A stretch of DNA of 64,000 bases from contig NZ_BLVZ01000018.1 of the NCBI RefSeq assembly GCF_015471405.1, positions 62,001 to 126,000 of the forward strand. The letters are read 5' to 3'. Below the pieces are notes generated by a model. That model did not search any database. It was not told the DNA's origin and was given only the letters and a program-made list of their open reading frames with translations. Positions 23,855 to 32,937 of this stretch are shown here, piece after piece. The position numbers and the translations under genes were made by a program. Origin of the DNA: Pseudomonas cichorii. GTDB lineage: Bacteria > Pseudomonadota > Gammaproteobacteria > Pseudomonadales > Pseudomonadaceae. Numbering within the stretch: the stretch's first letter is position 1; the number at the start of each line of letters is the position of its first letter.

Positions 23855-26122
23855 ATGACAACGTTGGCGAATAGTCCCGACGCAAGCGAGGCGTTTCCGA
23901 CAGGGGAAGCGATCAATATCTCTCGGCGTCGCTTTCTGATTGCATCGGCTGGCACCATGGCAGGTGCTCTGGTCCTTGGTTTCGGCCTGCCGATGGGCCA
24001 GGCACGGGCTCAGGCCCGAGTGGCGGCAGAGGTTCCGGGAACGCGAGTCCCCGCCTTTCTCGAAATCCGCCCGGATAACACCATCCGCCTGCAAAGCCCT
24101 TTCATCGAAGGCGGCCAGGGCATTTTTACCGCCATGGCGCAGATTGTCGGTGAAGAACTGGATGCCGACCCGGCCACCTTTATCGTGGAAAACGCCTCTC
24201 CCGGCAGTGAATACGTGGTCCTGAGCAACGGCATGCGGATCACCGGCGGCAGCATGTCGGTACGCATGAGCTACCCCACCATGCGTCGTCTCGGAGCCCT
24301 GACCCGGGCGATGCTATTGCAGGCGGGCTCGGAACGTCTGGGTGTACCGGTCAGTGAACTCACCACCCAGCCTGGACAGGTCGTTCATGCGGCTTCGGGC
24401 AGGACGTTGAGCTACGGCGAACTGGCCTCACGCGCCATGGACCTGCCAGTGCCCGACCCGGACAGCGTCAAGCTCAAGGACCCGAGCCAGTTCCGCTGGA
24501 TCGGTAAGTCGGTAAAACGTCTGGACGGCTACGAAAAGTCTACGGGCAAGACCGTCTACACCATCGACTGCAAGGTCGATGACATGCTCCACGCGGCCGT
24601 ACAGCACGCCCCAAGGCTCGGCCTGACGGTCGGCACCATCCGTAACGAAGACCAGATCAAGGCCATGAAAGGCGTTCACTCCGTGCATCGCCTGCCCGGC
24701 GCGGTTGCCGTCGTCGCCGAGCGCTGGTGGACGGCCAAACGTGCGGTAGAAGCTGTGCAGGTGGACTGGAAAGAGCCAGGCCCGGATTCGGATCTGCGTT
24801 ACATGCCGGCGGACTTTTCCAGCGCAGCCTTCAGCGAGCGACTGGCCAACGAACCCGGTGCAGGCAAGGACGACGAGGTTGTAGGCGAAGCCGGCAAGGC
24901 CCTGGACAGCGCCCATACCGTTGTCAGCGCTACTTATTACAGCCAGTTTGTCCATCACGCACAGCTGGAGCCGCCTTCTGCGCTGGCGCGTTTCAACCCG
25001 GACGGCACACTGGACCTGTGGCTGCCCAATCAGGCACCGGACCTGTTCCTGGCCGACGTGGCCAAGAGAACAGGCCTTGAGCCGTCGAAGATCAACCTTC
25101 ATTCCCCGGTACTTGGCGGCTTCTTCGGCAGACACTTCCTCTACAACAGCGCATCGCCTTACCCTCAGGCTATCCAGCTGGCCAAGGAAGTCGGGCGTCC
25201 GATCAAACTGATCTGGAGCCGCGAAGAAGAATTCCTGCGCGATGTACTGCGCCCCATGGCCGTCGTGCGCTTCCGTGGCGGGCTCGATGCCAAAGGCATG
25301 CCTGTCGCACTGGAAGCCTTAAGCGCCACCGAAGGCCCAACCGAAGCCATCAGCAACAAACAGGGAGAGAAAATTGACCCCACGGCCCTTGAAGGGCTGG
25401 CCGGCAAGGTCTATTCGATCCCCAATCGCAGGATTGCCCAGCTGTATGTGAAGAGCCCGGTCATGCTTGGCTACTGGCGCTCGGTCGGCAACTCGATGAA
25501 TGATTTCCTGTATGAAACCTTCCTCGACGAGCTGGCAGACAAGGGTGGACAAGACCCTTACGAGCTTCGACTGCACTTGCTCAAAGACAATGAGCGGCTG
25601 ACCAACCTTCTGCGTGCCGTCGGTGATCTGGCTGGCGGCTGGAAACGTGGCCCTTTCACGGCCGAAGACGGCACGCTCCGCGCCCGTGGCGTTGCCATGG
25701 CGTCCCCTTTCGGCACCGAGGCGGCGGTCATCGCGGAGGTTTCGATCAAGAATGGTCAGGTCAAGGTACACGACATCTGGCAGGCCATCGATCCGGGCAG
25801 CATCGTCAACCCCGGCATCATCGAAGCCCAGGTCAACGGTGCCGTCGCGCTTGGGCTTTCACAGGTCTTGCTTGAAGAAGCTGTGTACGAGAACGGCATC
25901 CCCGCCGCCCGCAACTACGACATGTATCCGATCCTGCCACCTGATCGCATGCCCCGCGTGCATGTAAAGATCATCGAGAGCGGCGCGAAAATGGGTGGTA
26001 TCGGTGAGCCGCCGTTGCCCGCCGTTCCGCCAGCCGTGGCCAATGCGGTCGCCAGGCTGACTGGCCAGCGGATTCGCAGCATGCCGCTGTCTCGGTACAC
26101 CTTCAAAGACCAACAAGCCTGA
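23855..26122 (+). CDS. Molybdopterin-binding large subunit, xanthine oxidase family (IorB-like), Tat-exported
   Basis: A 755-residue molybdenum hydroxylase subunit. A twin-arginine signal (SRRRFLIASAGTMAGALVLGF, about residues 24-44) sends it to the periplasm with bound cofactor. It has the family segments HHAQLEPPSA, GGFFGRHFL and the C-terminal GGIGEPPLPAVPP with the catalytic Glu. It hydroxylates an aldehyde or N-heterocycle using water. The partner Fe-S protein lies upstream beyond the MITE, and the electron-accepting cytochrome c is 16 bp downstream. The substrate is not identifiable; isoquinoline-type and aldehyde-type enzymes share this layout. Confidence 0.9.
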   Translation: MTTLANSPDASEAFPTGEAINISRRRFLIASAGTMAGALVLGFGLPMGQARAQARVAAEVPGTRVPAFLEIRPDNTIRLQSPFIEGGQGIFTAMAQIVGEELDADPATFIVENASPGSEYVVLSNGMRITGGSMSVRMSYPTMRRLGALTRAMLLQAGSERLGVPVSELTTQPGQVVHAASGRTLSYGELASRAMDLPVPDPDSVKLKDPSQFRWIGKSVKRLDGYEKSTGKTVYTIDCKVDDMLHAAVQHAPRLGLTVGTIRNEDQIKAMKGVHSVHRLPGAVAVVAERWWTAKRAVEAVQVDWKEPGPDSDLRYMPADFSSAAFSERLANEPGAGKDDEVVGEAGKALDSAHTVVSATYYSQFVHHAQLEPPSALARFNPDGTLDLWLPNQAPDLFLADVAKRTGLEPSKINLHSPVLGGFFGRHFLYNSASPYPQAIQLAKEVGRPIKLIWSREEEFLRDVLRPMAVVRFRGGLDAKGMPVALEALSATEGPTEAISNKQGEKIDPTALEGLAGKVYSIPNRRIAQLYVKSPVMLGYWRSVGNSMNDFLYETFLDELADKGGQDPYELRLHLLKDNERLTNLLRAVGDLAGGWKRGPFTAEDGTLRARGVAMASPFGTEAAVIAEVSIKNGQVKVHDIWQAIDPGSIVNPGIIEAQVNGAVALGLSQVLLEEAVYENGIPAARNYDMYPILPPDRMPRVHVKIIESGAKMGGIGEPPLPAVPPAVANAVARLTGQRIRSMPLSRYTFKDQQA

Positions 26123-26138
26123 CACCTAGGGATCACAG

Positions 26139-27506
26139 ATGACTACAAGCAGACTCAAGAAAGTTGCTGCCATCCTGGTGCCGGTGAGTGTCGTGGCGGC
26201 AGCCGGCGTAGCCTGGTTCGTGACACGCACACCCGCCTCGCCCTTCGACGGCGTGGCCAGCCCTCCGAGTGCGCCCGCGCAGCTGATCCAGCGTGGCGAA
26301 TACGTTGCCCGGCTCAGCGACTGCGTGGCATGCCATAGCACACCGAGCAGTGCGCCATTTGCCGGCGGCCTGGAGATGGCGACCCCCTTGGGGTCAATCT
26401 TTGCCACCAACATCACACCCGACAAGGAAACCGGGATCGGCAACTACAGCCTGGCGGAATTCGACCGGGCATTGCGTCTGGGCGTGGCCCGTGACGGCCA
26501 CAGGCTTTATCCGGCAATGCCTTATCCCTCCTATGAAAAGCTCAGCGAGGACGACATACGTGCGCTCTATGCGTATTTCATGCAAGGCGTAAAACCCGTC
26601 AAGCAGGAAAACCAGCCGAGCGAGATCCCATGGCCGCTGAACATGCGTTGGCCGCTAGCCTTGTGGAACGCGGTCTTCACGGATTCGGGAAGCTATATAA
26701 AGGCTGAAACCGCAAAAGACCCGCTGTGGCTTCGCGGCGCCTACATTGTGCAAGGTCCGGGGCATTGCGGCAGTTGCCACACCCCGCGCGGCCTTGCCAT
26801 GAACGAGAAAGCCCTGGACGAACGCAGCCCGGCGTTCGTTTCCGGCGCACTGCTGGATGGCTGGTATGCGCCGAGCCTGCGCAACGATCCAAATACCGGA
26901 CTTGGACGCTGGAGCGAGGAAGACATCGCACGCTTCCTCAAGACAGGTCGTAACCAGCATGCCGTTGTTTTCGGCTCGATGACCGACGTGTTCAACAACT
27001 CCACGCAGTTCATGACGGACGAAGACCTGAAGGCCGTTGCGCACTACCTCAAGTCGCTGCCGGGGGACCCCAAGCGTGACGGCGAGCCATGGCAATACGA
27101 TGCAAAATCCAATGCCAACCTGACGGTCAGCGAACAGTTGAAGGTTCCGGGTGCAAGCACCTACATGGCCAAATGCAGCTCCTGTCACGGGCCGGACGGA
27201 CGTGGACAGGGAGAATGGGTTCCGCCTCTGGCAGGCGCCTCATCCTCACTGGCGAAGGAACATGCATCGTCGATCAACGTAACCCTGAACGGGTCGGGAC
27301 GTATCGTTGCGGATGGAGTACCGGATGCCTATCGCATGCCACCGTTCCGCAATCAGCTCTCGGATCAGGAAACCGCAGACGTGCTGACCTTTATCCGCAC
27401 CTCCTGGGGTAACAAGGGCGGCCCGGTCACCGTGAAGGATGTGCAGGATCTTCGCGAACGGACCAATCCGGCAAGCAGTAATGTGATCATCTTGCAGATG
27501 CGGTAA
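26139..27506 (+). CDS. Membrane-anchored tri-haem cytochrome c, electron acceptor of the molybdo-hydroxylase
   Basis: A 455-residue cytochrome with an N-terminal hydrophobic anchor (residues about 8-28) and three haem c motifs: CVACH (Cys62), CGSCH (Cys210) and CSSCH (Cys346), each in a separate cytochrome domain. This is the three-domain cytochrome seen with alcohol and aldehyde dehydrogenases of the periplasm. The 16-bp spacing from the large subunit shows a single operon. It would pass electrons to the terminal oxidase or ubiquinone. Confidence 0.9.
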   Translation: MTTSRLKKVAAILVPVSVVAAAGVAWFVTRTPASPFDGVASPPSAPAQLIQRGEYVARLSDCVACHSTPSSAPFAGGLEMATPLGSIFATNITPDKETGIGNYSLAEFDRALRLGVARDGHRLYPAMPYPSYEKLSEDDIRALYAYFMQGVKPVKQENQPSEIPWPLNMRWPLALWNAVFTDSGSYIKAETAKDPLWLRGAYIVQGPGHCGSCHTPRGLAMNEKALDERSPAFVSGALLDGWYAPSLRNDPNTGLGRWSEEDIARFLKTGRNQHAVVFGSMTDVFNNSTQFMTDEDLKAVAHYLKSLPGDPKRDGEPWQYDAKSNANLTVSEQLKVPGASTYMAKCSSCHGPDGRGQGEWVPPLAGASSSLAKEHASSINVTLNGSGRIVADGVPDAYRMPPFRNQLSDQETADVLTFIRTSWGNKGGPVTVKDVQDLRERTNPASSNVIILQMR

Positions 27507-27509
27507 GCC

Positions 27510-27583
27510 TCTTCGCGGATGAATCTGCTCCTACCCCAATGAAGGCTGCGTAGGAGCGACTCCGCTCATTCGCGAACAAGGCG
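27510..27583. repeat. REP pair between convergent genes
   Basis: TCTTCGCGGATGAATCTGCTCC and, inverted, GGAGCGACTCCGCTCATTCG lie between the cytochrome stop and the antiporter stop. They are degenerate members of the same REP family as at 7520, 32837 and 51384. Confidence 0.75.
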
Positions 27584-27597
27584 AGCATCATCCCGCT

Positions 27598-29451
27598 TTA
27601 AAGAGGTGCTTCGTTTGAAGCCCTGCGCCTGCCCATCATCTGCTCCGTCTCTTCCTGATGAACCTGTTTCACCATTGCCACGTACGGAGGGTTCTCTGCC
27701 GGAGGGATCTGCGGGTCGTACAGTTGAGCAAGCATCCATAGCGCATGGCGATCACCCTTGACGAAGGCATCGGCAGTCTTTTGCGCCTCTCCGGGCTCCA
27801 TACCCAACGCCTCCAGCGAGTTGCGACCTGCACGCACGGCGCTGTCGAAGGTTTCGCGGATAATCTCGTCACACCCGGCCTTGAACAGGTCATAGACATG
27901 CAGACGATCATAAGCCCGAGCCACCACATGCAAGTCGGGACGCACCCGCTTGGCATAGCGGACAATGGTCAACGCACGGGCGCGATCATCAATGGCAACC
28001 ACCAGCAGACGCGCCTTCATCAGGCCCGCCGCCTCCAGAAGATCAGGACGCGACGCATCGCCGAAGAACGTCTTGATGTCAAATCGCGCCAGGGTTTCAA
28101 CCACCTCGGCGCTGATGTCCAGAACCACCGTGCTATAGCCATTGGCGTTCAGCAGGCGATTGACGATCTGACCAAAACGCCCGCACCCGGCAATGATGAC
28201 CGCCCCCTCGTCATCGATGGCATCAGCCTCACGGGCCTGTTTTTTTGCCTGACGCGGCAGGATCACCCGTTCCAGAAAAACGAATAACAGCGGCGCACAG
28301 AGCATCGAAAGCGCCACGACCAACAGCAGAAGCTCGGCCATGCCTTGCGCCAGCACACCGCTGCCCACGCTGAAAGACAGCAGGACAAAGGCAAACTCAC
28401 CGCTTTGCGCCAGGCCCAGCGCAAGCAGCCATCGATCCATGCCCCGAAGCCGGAACAGACTGCCAATCGCCCAGAGCACCAGTGCTTTGGTGACAATCAA
28501 CAGCAAGGTCAAACCGACAACCAGCCCAAGATGCTCAAACAGCAAGGCGAAGTCGATACTTGCGCCGACTGTTATAAAAAACAATCCCAACAGCAGCCCC
28601 TTGAACGGCCCGATATCGCTTTCCAGTTCATGTCGATATTCGCTGTTGGCGAGCACGACACCGGCGAGAAAAGTCCCCAGCGCAGGCGACAGACCAACCA
28701 GACTCATGAGCAGCGCTGTGCCGACCACGAGCAACAGCGCACTGGCCGTGAAGATTTCGCGCATTTGCGCCGTGGCGATAAAACGAAACAAAGGTCGCGT
28801 CAGGTAGTGCCCTCCGACCACCACCGACGCAACCGCCAGCAGCGTGACCACCCCGATCATCCAGCCCGGTAAACCGGTGAGTAACGTCGCGCCGGAACCA
28901 TGAGCGACTTCGGTCTCGTTACCGGCGAGCAAACCGGGAACGGCCAGCAATGGCAGTAACGCCAGCATCGGGATCACTGAGATGTCCTGAAACAGCAACA
29001 CCGAAAAGCTTGCCCGACCGCCATCGCTGTCAAGCAAGCGCTTCTCATCAAGGGTCTGCAACGCAATGGCCGTGGAGGAAGCCGTCGCAATCAGGCCGAT
29101 GGCCAGCGCCGTTTTCCACTCCACGTCCATGGCAACAGCGATGCCCCAGACCGCCAGAGTGGTCAACAGTACCTGCAAACCACCAAGCCCCAACAGGCGA
29201 TGACGCATTTCCCATAACTGTTGCGGTTGCAGTTCAAGGCCGACCAGAAAAAGCATCATCACGACACCGAATTCGGCGAAATGCTGCAAGCGCTCCGCCT
29301 CGGCACCCACCAGCCCCAGTAGCGGACCAATGATGATCCCGGCGATCAGATACCCCAATACCGAGCCCAACCCAAGCCGTTTGGCGACAGGTACAGCCAG
29401 CACGCCCGCGCACAGATAGAGAAAGGCATGAAACAGTGCATCGACCGTCAT
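27598..29451 (-). CDS. CPA2-family cation:proton antiporter with RCK domain (KefB/KefC-like)
   Basis: A 617-residue protein with about 12 membrane helices in the first 390 residues (GYLIAGIIIGPLLGL, GLELQPQQLW), followed by a TrkA-N/RCK domain with nucleotide motif IIAGCGRFGQIVNRLL at about residues 415-430. This is the KefB/KefC/YbaL group, potassium efflux gated by ligands such as glutathione adducts or nucleotides. It is a single gene on the minus strand, convergent with the cytochrome gene. Confidence 0.9.
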   Translation of the reverse strand: MTVDALFHAFLYLCAGVLAVPVAKRLGLGSVLGYLIAGIIIGPLLGLVGAEAERLQHFAEFGVVMMLFLVGLELQPQQLWEMRHRLLGLGGLQVLLTTLAVWGIAVAMDVEWKTALAIGLIATASSTAIALQTLDEKRLLDSDGGRASFSVLLFQDISVIPMLALLPLLAVPGLLAGNETEVAHGSGATLLTGLPGWMIGVVTLLAVASVVVGGHYLTRPLFRFIATAQMREIFTASALLLVVGTALLMSLVGLSPALGTFLAGVVLANSEYRHELESDIGPFKGLLLGLFFITVGASIDFALLFEHLGLVVGLTLLLIVTKALVLWAIGSLFRLRGMDRWLLALGLAQSGEFAFVLLSFSVGSGVLAQGMAELLLLVVALSMLCAPLLFVFLERVILPRQAKKQAREADAIDDEGAVIIAGCGRFGQIVNRLLNANGYSTVVLDISAEVVETLARFDIKTFFGDASRPDLLEAAGLMKARLLVVAIDDRARALTIVRYAKRVRPDLHVVARAYDRLHVYDLFKAGCDEIIRETFDSAVRAGRNSLEALGMEPGEAQKTADAFVKGDRHALWMLAQLYDPQIPPAENPPYVAMVKQVHQEETEQMMGRRRASNEAPL

Positions 29452-29541
29452 GCCTGCGCCCCCTGTCCATCGGGCAGCAGGCAGGTTGCAGAGGTCGGGT
29501 TAGCGAACAAAAACAGCATCATGCTATGCATGCCTCGCTTG

Positions 29542-29877
29542 TCATGAAGAAATGGCCACAACGTCGGTCTCGATCAGTTCAAGAGACTGGACCATGTGAG
29601 CCACTGTGGATTTGTAGGTCTTGAAATGAGGAGAATCCAGATGAGCGCAATAGGCTTCGGCATCCTGGTATACCTCGACCACAAAGAACCGGCCTGGCAC
29701 CTCACGTACTTCAAGGGCATAGAAAGCAATCACTCCAGGCTCCAGCGCACCCGCAGCCTCCACGATTTTTCGGGAGGCTGTCCGATACTCATCGAGCTTT
29801 GCGGGATCGACCTCAATCCGCGCAATGCGCACAAGTGGTGGGCGGCCTGGAGGAGCTGGTTGACTTGAATCAATCAT
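29542..29877 (-). CDS. Cytoplasmic ABM-domain protein (putative quinol monooxygenase)
   Basis: A 111-residue dimeric alpha/beta barrel (ABM, YgiN-like) protein: LVRIARIEVDPAKLDEYRTA, EPGVIAFYALEV, the FFVVEVYQDAEAYCAHLDSPHF segment. Members oxidise quinols or bind aromatic ligands. I start at ATG 29877, which puts AGGAGG at a normal distance; earlier ATGs overlap the ribosome site. It has an exported paralogue at 32022 on the other side of the LysR gene. The run 30889 to 29542 is probably one operon. Confidence 0.75.
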   Translation of the reverse strand: MIDSSQPAPPGRPPLVRIARIEVDPAKLDEYRTASRKIVEAAGALEPGVIAFYALEVREVPGRFFVVEVYQDAEAYCAHLDSPHFKTYKSTVAHMVQSLELIETDVVAISS

Positions 29878-29991
29878 GTCCATCTCCTCCTCGATCAAAA
29901 CTCCTGCCACGTCAGGCGCAAGACGATTTCGTTGATGTCCACTTCTTCAGGCTGACTGATGGCAGACACAACGTAACGTGACTGATCCGTA

Positions 29992-30291
29992 TCAGGCATT
30001 ACCTGGCGCGAAGAGCATTTCCCAGTTGGTGAACGGACCCAGCGGGATGATTTCCCAATCGATGAGCCCGGCCTCGGCCAACGGGAATTCGCGCAGTGCC
30101 TGACGTGTAGCTTCAACCGATTCGCACTCGACAATCAGCGCAACACCGGGACGGTCCTGGCGGAAGTAAAAGTCGCGCACGATGCCGTTCTTGTAGAGCT
30201 GCCAGGCGTGACGTGCCTCGTCCAGCATATGAGGTTGGTACTTTTCCAGGCTGGCACCGGGCTGTGGAACATCGAGACAAAGTAGTTTCAT
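29992..30291 (-). CDS. Small muconolactone isomerase/YciI-like protein
   Basis: A 99-residue protein with a ferredoxin-like alpha/beta-barrel pattern: KLLCLDVPQPGASLEKYQPHMLDEA, GIVRDFYFRQDRPGVALIVE, and ALREFPLAEAGLIDWEIIPLGPF, which resembles the end of muconolactone isomerase-type domains. It may isomerise a lactone or shield a reactive ligand. It lies between the flavodoxin-like and ABM genes on the same strand. Identification is by fold-level resemblance only. Confidence 0.6.
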   Translation of the reverse strand: MKLLCLDVPQPGASLEKYQPHMLDEARHAWQLYKNGIVRDFYFRQDRPGVALIVECESVEATRQALREFPLAEAGLIDWEIIPLGPFTNWEMLFAPGNA

Positions 30292-30319
30292 GGGAGGGCT
30301 CGCCTAGTGAAGTTACGGG

Positions 30320-30889
30320 TCAGACCGGCTGGAATCGGCGCACTGTTTCGGCCACGCGCTGGCCCAGGTAGGCAGCGGTTTGCAGATCACTATTGACAGG
30401 AGCGTCATCCGGCCCCTGATCGCCGTTGGATTGCGCCATCGCGCCCAACCAGCTACCCAGTCGGTTGAGGTCTTGCTCGCTGCCTGTGCTGATGTTGTTA
30501 CCCGGCTTCAGATCGAGCCCTACCCACAACATCCCGTGCTGGGCGGCAAAGAGCGCCATGGAGATCAGAGAATGCAGTTTGTCGCCGTTTTGCGCGCCCG
30601 AATTCGTAAAGCCGGCGGCAACCTTGTTGCCCCACTTCAAATCATTCCAGGCAAGCCGGGTGGAGTCCTCGCAGAACTGCTTGAAGCGGGCGCTGGGAGC
30701 ACCGTTGTAGGTAGGCGAGCCAAAAATGATTGCATCACTGGCCTCAAGAACATCCCAGGCTATCGAGCCTTCGGATAGCGCGATCAACCGAGCCTCGGCA
30801 CCGTCAACCCGGCGAACGCCCTCGGCCACGCTCTGAGCCTGCCTGGCGGTGTGGCCCCAGCCACTGTCATAAACGATGGAAATCAACAT
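30320..30889 (-). CDS. Flavodoxin-like NAD(P)H:quinone reductase (WrbA-related)
   Basis: A 189-residue flavodoxin-fold protein. The FMN phosphate loop is YDSGWGHTARQA and the isoalloxazine loop is GSPTYNGAPSARFKQF; the NSGAQNGDKL segment is typical of WrbA/flavodoxin reductases. It probably reduces quinones by two electrons. It is the first gene of the minus-strand set and is divergent from the LysR gene at 31073, the standard target arrangement. With the ABM proteins, this suggests a quinone or aromatic-electrophile response. Confidence 0.82.
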   Translation of the reverse strand: MLISIVYDSGWGHTARQAQSVAEGVRRVDGAEARLIALSEGSIAWDVLEASDAIIFGSPTYNGAPSARFKQFCEDSTRLAWNDLKWGNKVAAGFTNSGAQNGDKLHSLISMALFAAQHGMLWVGLDLKPGNNISTGSEQDLNRLGSWLGAMAQSNGDQGPDDAPVNSDLQTAAYLGQRVAETVRRFQPV

Positions 30890-31072
30890 GCTTCATGAAT
30901 CCTTCTTAAGCCATGGAGAGAAAGAAAAACGACGATGACAAGTCGCTGTACTGGCTCCGTGCAGGCACCAATAGCCACGGGAAGGAAGTTTATAGTAGAG
31001 TAATAATCACCATTTCCGATATTTCTTCCTCTTTAAGTAGAACCACAGGCACCAATTGAGAGCCGAGAATTT

Positions 31073-31978
31073 ATGAGAGATCCTCTGGATGGCATTGCCC
31101 TGTTCGTTGAAGTGGTCAATGCAGGCGGTTTTTCGCGTGCTGCGGAGCAGTTAGCGCTGACACGCTCTGCGGTGGGCAAAGCGATTGCCCGTGTGGAAGA
31201 ACGGCTGGGTGTGCGTCTGTTCCATCGCACCACCCGCACCCAGAGCCTGACCGAGGATGGGCAGCTCTATTACGAACATTGCCTGCGCGCACTGGAAGAA
31301 GTCCGCTCAGCCCAGTCTCTGATCGAATCCGGCATGCACGAGATTGCCGGCCGCATGCGCGTGACCATGCCCGCCCTGTTCGGCCAATACTGTGCGACCC
31401 CGCTGCTGATGGAGCAGGCACGCGAACATCCAAAACTGGAACTTGATCTGCACCTGTCCGACCAGTCGGTTGACCTGATCGCCGAAGGTTTCGACCTGGC
31501 AATACGTTTTGGCCCACTGTCACAGTTGAACGGCCTGCAAGCCCAGCACCTGGCCGTACAACAGAAACTGTTGTGTGCATCGCCGGCTTATCTGGCAGAA
31601 AAGGGGCATCCACGCACCATCGCGCAGTTGATGGATCACAAAGCGGTTCTGTATCACCGGCGCGATTACACCCAGACCTGGCCGGTTTTCGACATGGATG
31701 GCCAACTCAAGAACCTGTCCCTTGCGCCGCGCATCCGGCTGAATGATCTGTCTTCAATCGCCGATGCAGTCGAAGCCGGAATGGGGGTCGGCTGGCTGCC
31801 TTCCTGGCTGATACGTGATCGTCTGCGCTCGGGCGCAATCGTCCAGCTTCTGGAAAACCACCCGCCTACAACCATGGATTGCCACGCCGTCTGGCCGCAG
31901 ATGCGGCAGATGCCCAAGCGACTGCGCCATCTCATCGACGTGCTCGCGACACGATTACCGGAGGTGATGCTCCTTTGA
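31073..31978 (+). CDS. LysR-family regulator of the quinone-type gene set
   Basis: A 301-residue LysR regulator. The N-terminal HTH (FVEVVNAGGFSRAAEQLALTRSAVGKAIARVEERLGVRLFHRTTR) is followed by a PBP-like effector domain. It belongs to the AaeR/CrgA-like group often found next to quinone reductase genes. It is divergent from the flavodoxin gene with a 183-bp spacer, and the exported ABM gene follows after 43 bp. Confidence 0.88.
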   Translation: MRDPLDGIALFVEVVNAGGFSRAAEQLALTRSAVGKAIARVEERLGVRLFHRTTRTQSLTEDGQLYYEHCLRALEEVRSAQSLIESGMHEIAGRMRVTMPALFGQYCATPLLMEQAREHPKLELDLHLSDQSVDLIAEGFDLAIRFGPLSQLNGLQAQHLAVQQKLLCASPAYLAEKGHPRTIAQLMDHKAVLYHRRDYTQTWPVFDMDGQLKNLSLAPRIRLNDLSSIADAVEAGMGVGWLPSWLIRDRLRSGAIVQLLENHPPTTMDCHAVWPQMRQMPKRLRHLIDVLATRLPEVMLL

Positions 31979-32021
31979 ATCACCCAAGCCAGAACCCCAC
32001 CCATGACATCAAGGACCGACC

Positions 32022-32411
32022 ATGAAACTTCGCCGTTTGTTTTCCACCTGCTCCATGACGCTTTGCCTGCTTGCATCAGGCTGGGCCAATGCACAACAGT
32101 TCCCGCCTTCGGTGGTGGTGCGTGTCGCACAGCTTGAGATCGATCCGCAGCAACTGGAACGCTACTCACAGATCGTCAAAGAAGAGATGGAAATTTCCGC
32201 ACGGGACGAACCGGGCGTGCTCGCCATTTACTCCGTGGCCGAGAAGGATCAGCCCCACAAGCTCCACTTCTTTGAAATCTATGCCGACGAGCAGGCCTAC
32301 AAGTCCCATATCGCCTCTGCGCATTTCAAACACTATGTAGAAGCAACCAAGGCAATGATTGTCTCGCGCAAGCTGATCGAGACGACACCGGTGCAATTGA
32401 GCGCGAAATAA
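32022..32411 (+). CDS. Exported ABM-domain protein (putative periplasmic quinol monooxygenase)
   Basis: A 129-residue protein with a Sec signal peptide (LRRLFSTCSMTLCLLASGWANA) followed by one ABM domain clearly paralogous to 29542-29877; shared positions include VRVAQLEIDP/VRIARIEVDP, EPGVLAIY/EPGVIAFY and SAHFKHY/SPHFKTY. A periplasmic member of this usually cytoplasmic family is less common. It is followed 32 bp later by another exported small protein. Confidence 0.78.
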   Translation: MKLRRLFSTCSMTLCLLASGWANAQQFPPSVVVRVAQLEIDPQQLERYSQIVKEEMEISARDEPGVLAIYSVAEKDQPHKLHFFEIYADEQAYKSHIASAHFKHYVEATKAMIVSRKLIETTPVQLSAK

Positions 32412-32443
32412 ACCATCAAGCGGTTTATCACCTGGAGAACCAC

Positions 32444-32836
32444 ATGAAGAAACTTGCCTGTCTGACGCTGCTGGCCGTTACCAGCCTTGCAATGGGTGCG
32501 GCATTCGCACAAACGCCTGCACCGGCCAAACCCATGGCGTATTACGTCGCCGAGTTCAAGCCCACCACGCCGGGGGCCATCAAACCTTATAGCGACCGGG
32601 TCGAAGACACCTTCAAACCGTTTGGCGGGCGCTTCATCGTACGCGGTGGAGAAGTCGATGCTCTGGAGGGTGAAAAAACCATGGGAAGAATGGTAGTCAT
32701 TGCGTTCGACACTATCGAACAGGCCCGAGCGTGGTACCGCTCGCCAGCGTATGAAGCGATCAGGCCGATCCGCCACAAGGCAGGCAAAACCAACGTTTAC
32801 ATCGTGCAGGGAATACAAGCGCCACTACCCCAGTAA
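32444..32836 (+). CDS. Exported DUF1330 protein
   Basis: A 130-residue protein with a Sec signal peptide (ending GAAFA) and a DUF1330 domain (YYVAEFKPTTPGAIKPYSD, FIVRGGEVDALEG, YRSPAYEAIRPIRHKAG), again a dimeric alpha/beta-barrel fold. Its function is unknown. Its partner at 32022 has the same export signal and a related fold, so they may act together in the periplasm. A REP palindrome begins right after its stop codon. Confidence 0.78.
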   Translation: MKKLACLTLLAVTSLAMGAAFAQTPAPAKPMAYYVAEFKPTTPGAIKPYSDRVEDTFKPFGGRFIVRGGEVDALEGEKTMGRMVVIAFDTIEQARAWYRSPAYEAIRPIRHKAGKTNVYIVQGIQAPLPQ

Positions 32837-32916
32837 GAGCGAATTCATTCGCGAGAGGCCGGTACATCCCAAGAAAATGTATCGTCTGGAATACCGTCTC
32901 GCGAATGAATTCGCTC
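32837..32916. repeat. REP pair with perfect 20-bp arms
   Basis: GAGCGAATTCATTCGCGAGA starts on the base after the DUF1330 stop and is repeated exactly inverted at 32897-32916. It ends 21 bp before the convergent binding-protein stop. It probably ends or protects both transcripts. Confidence 0.85.
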
Positions 32917-32937
32917 CTACGCGGGAGGTTTAACAGA

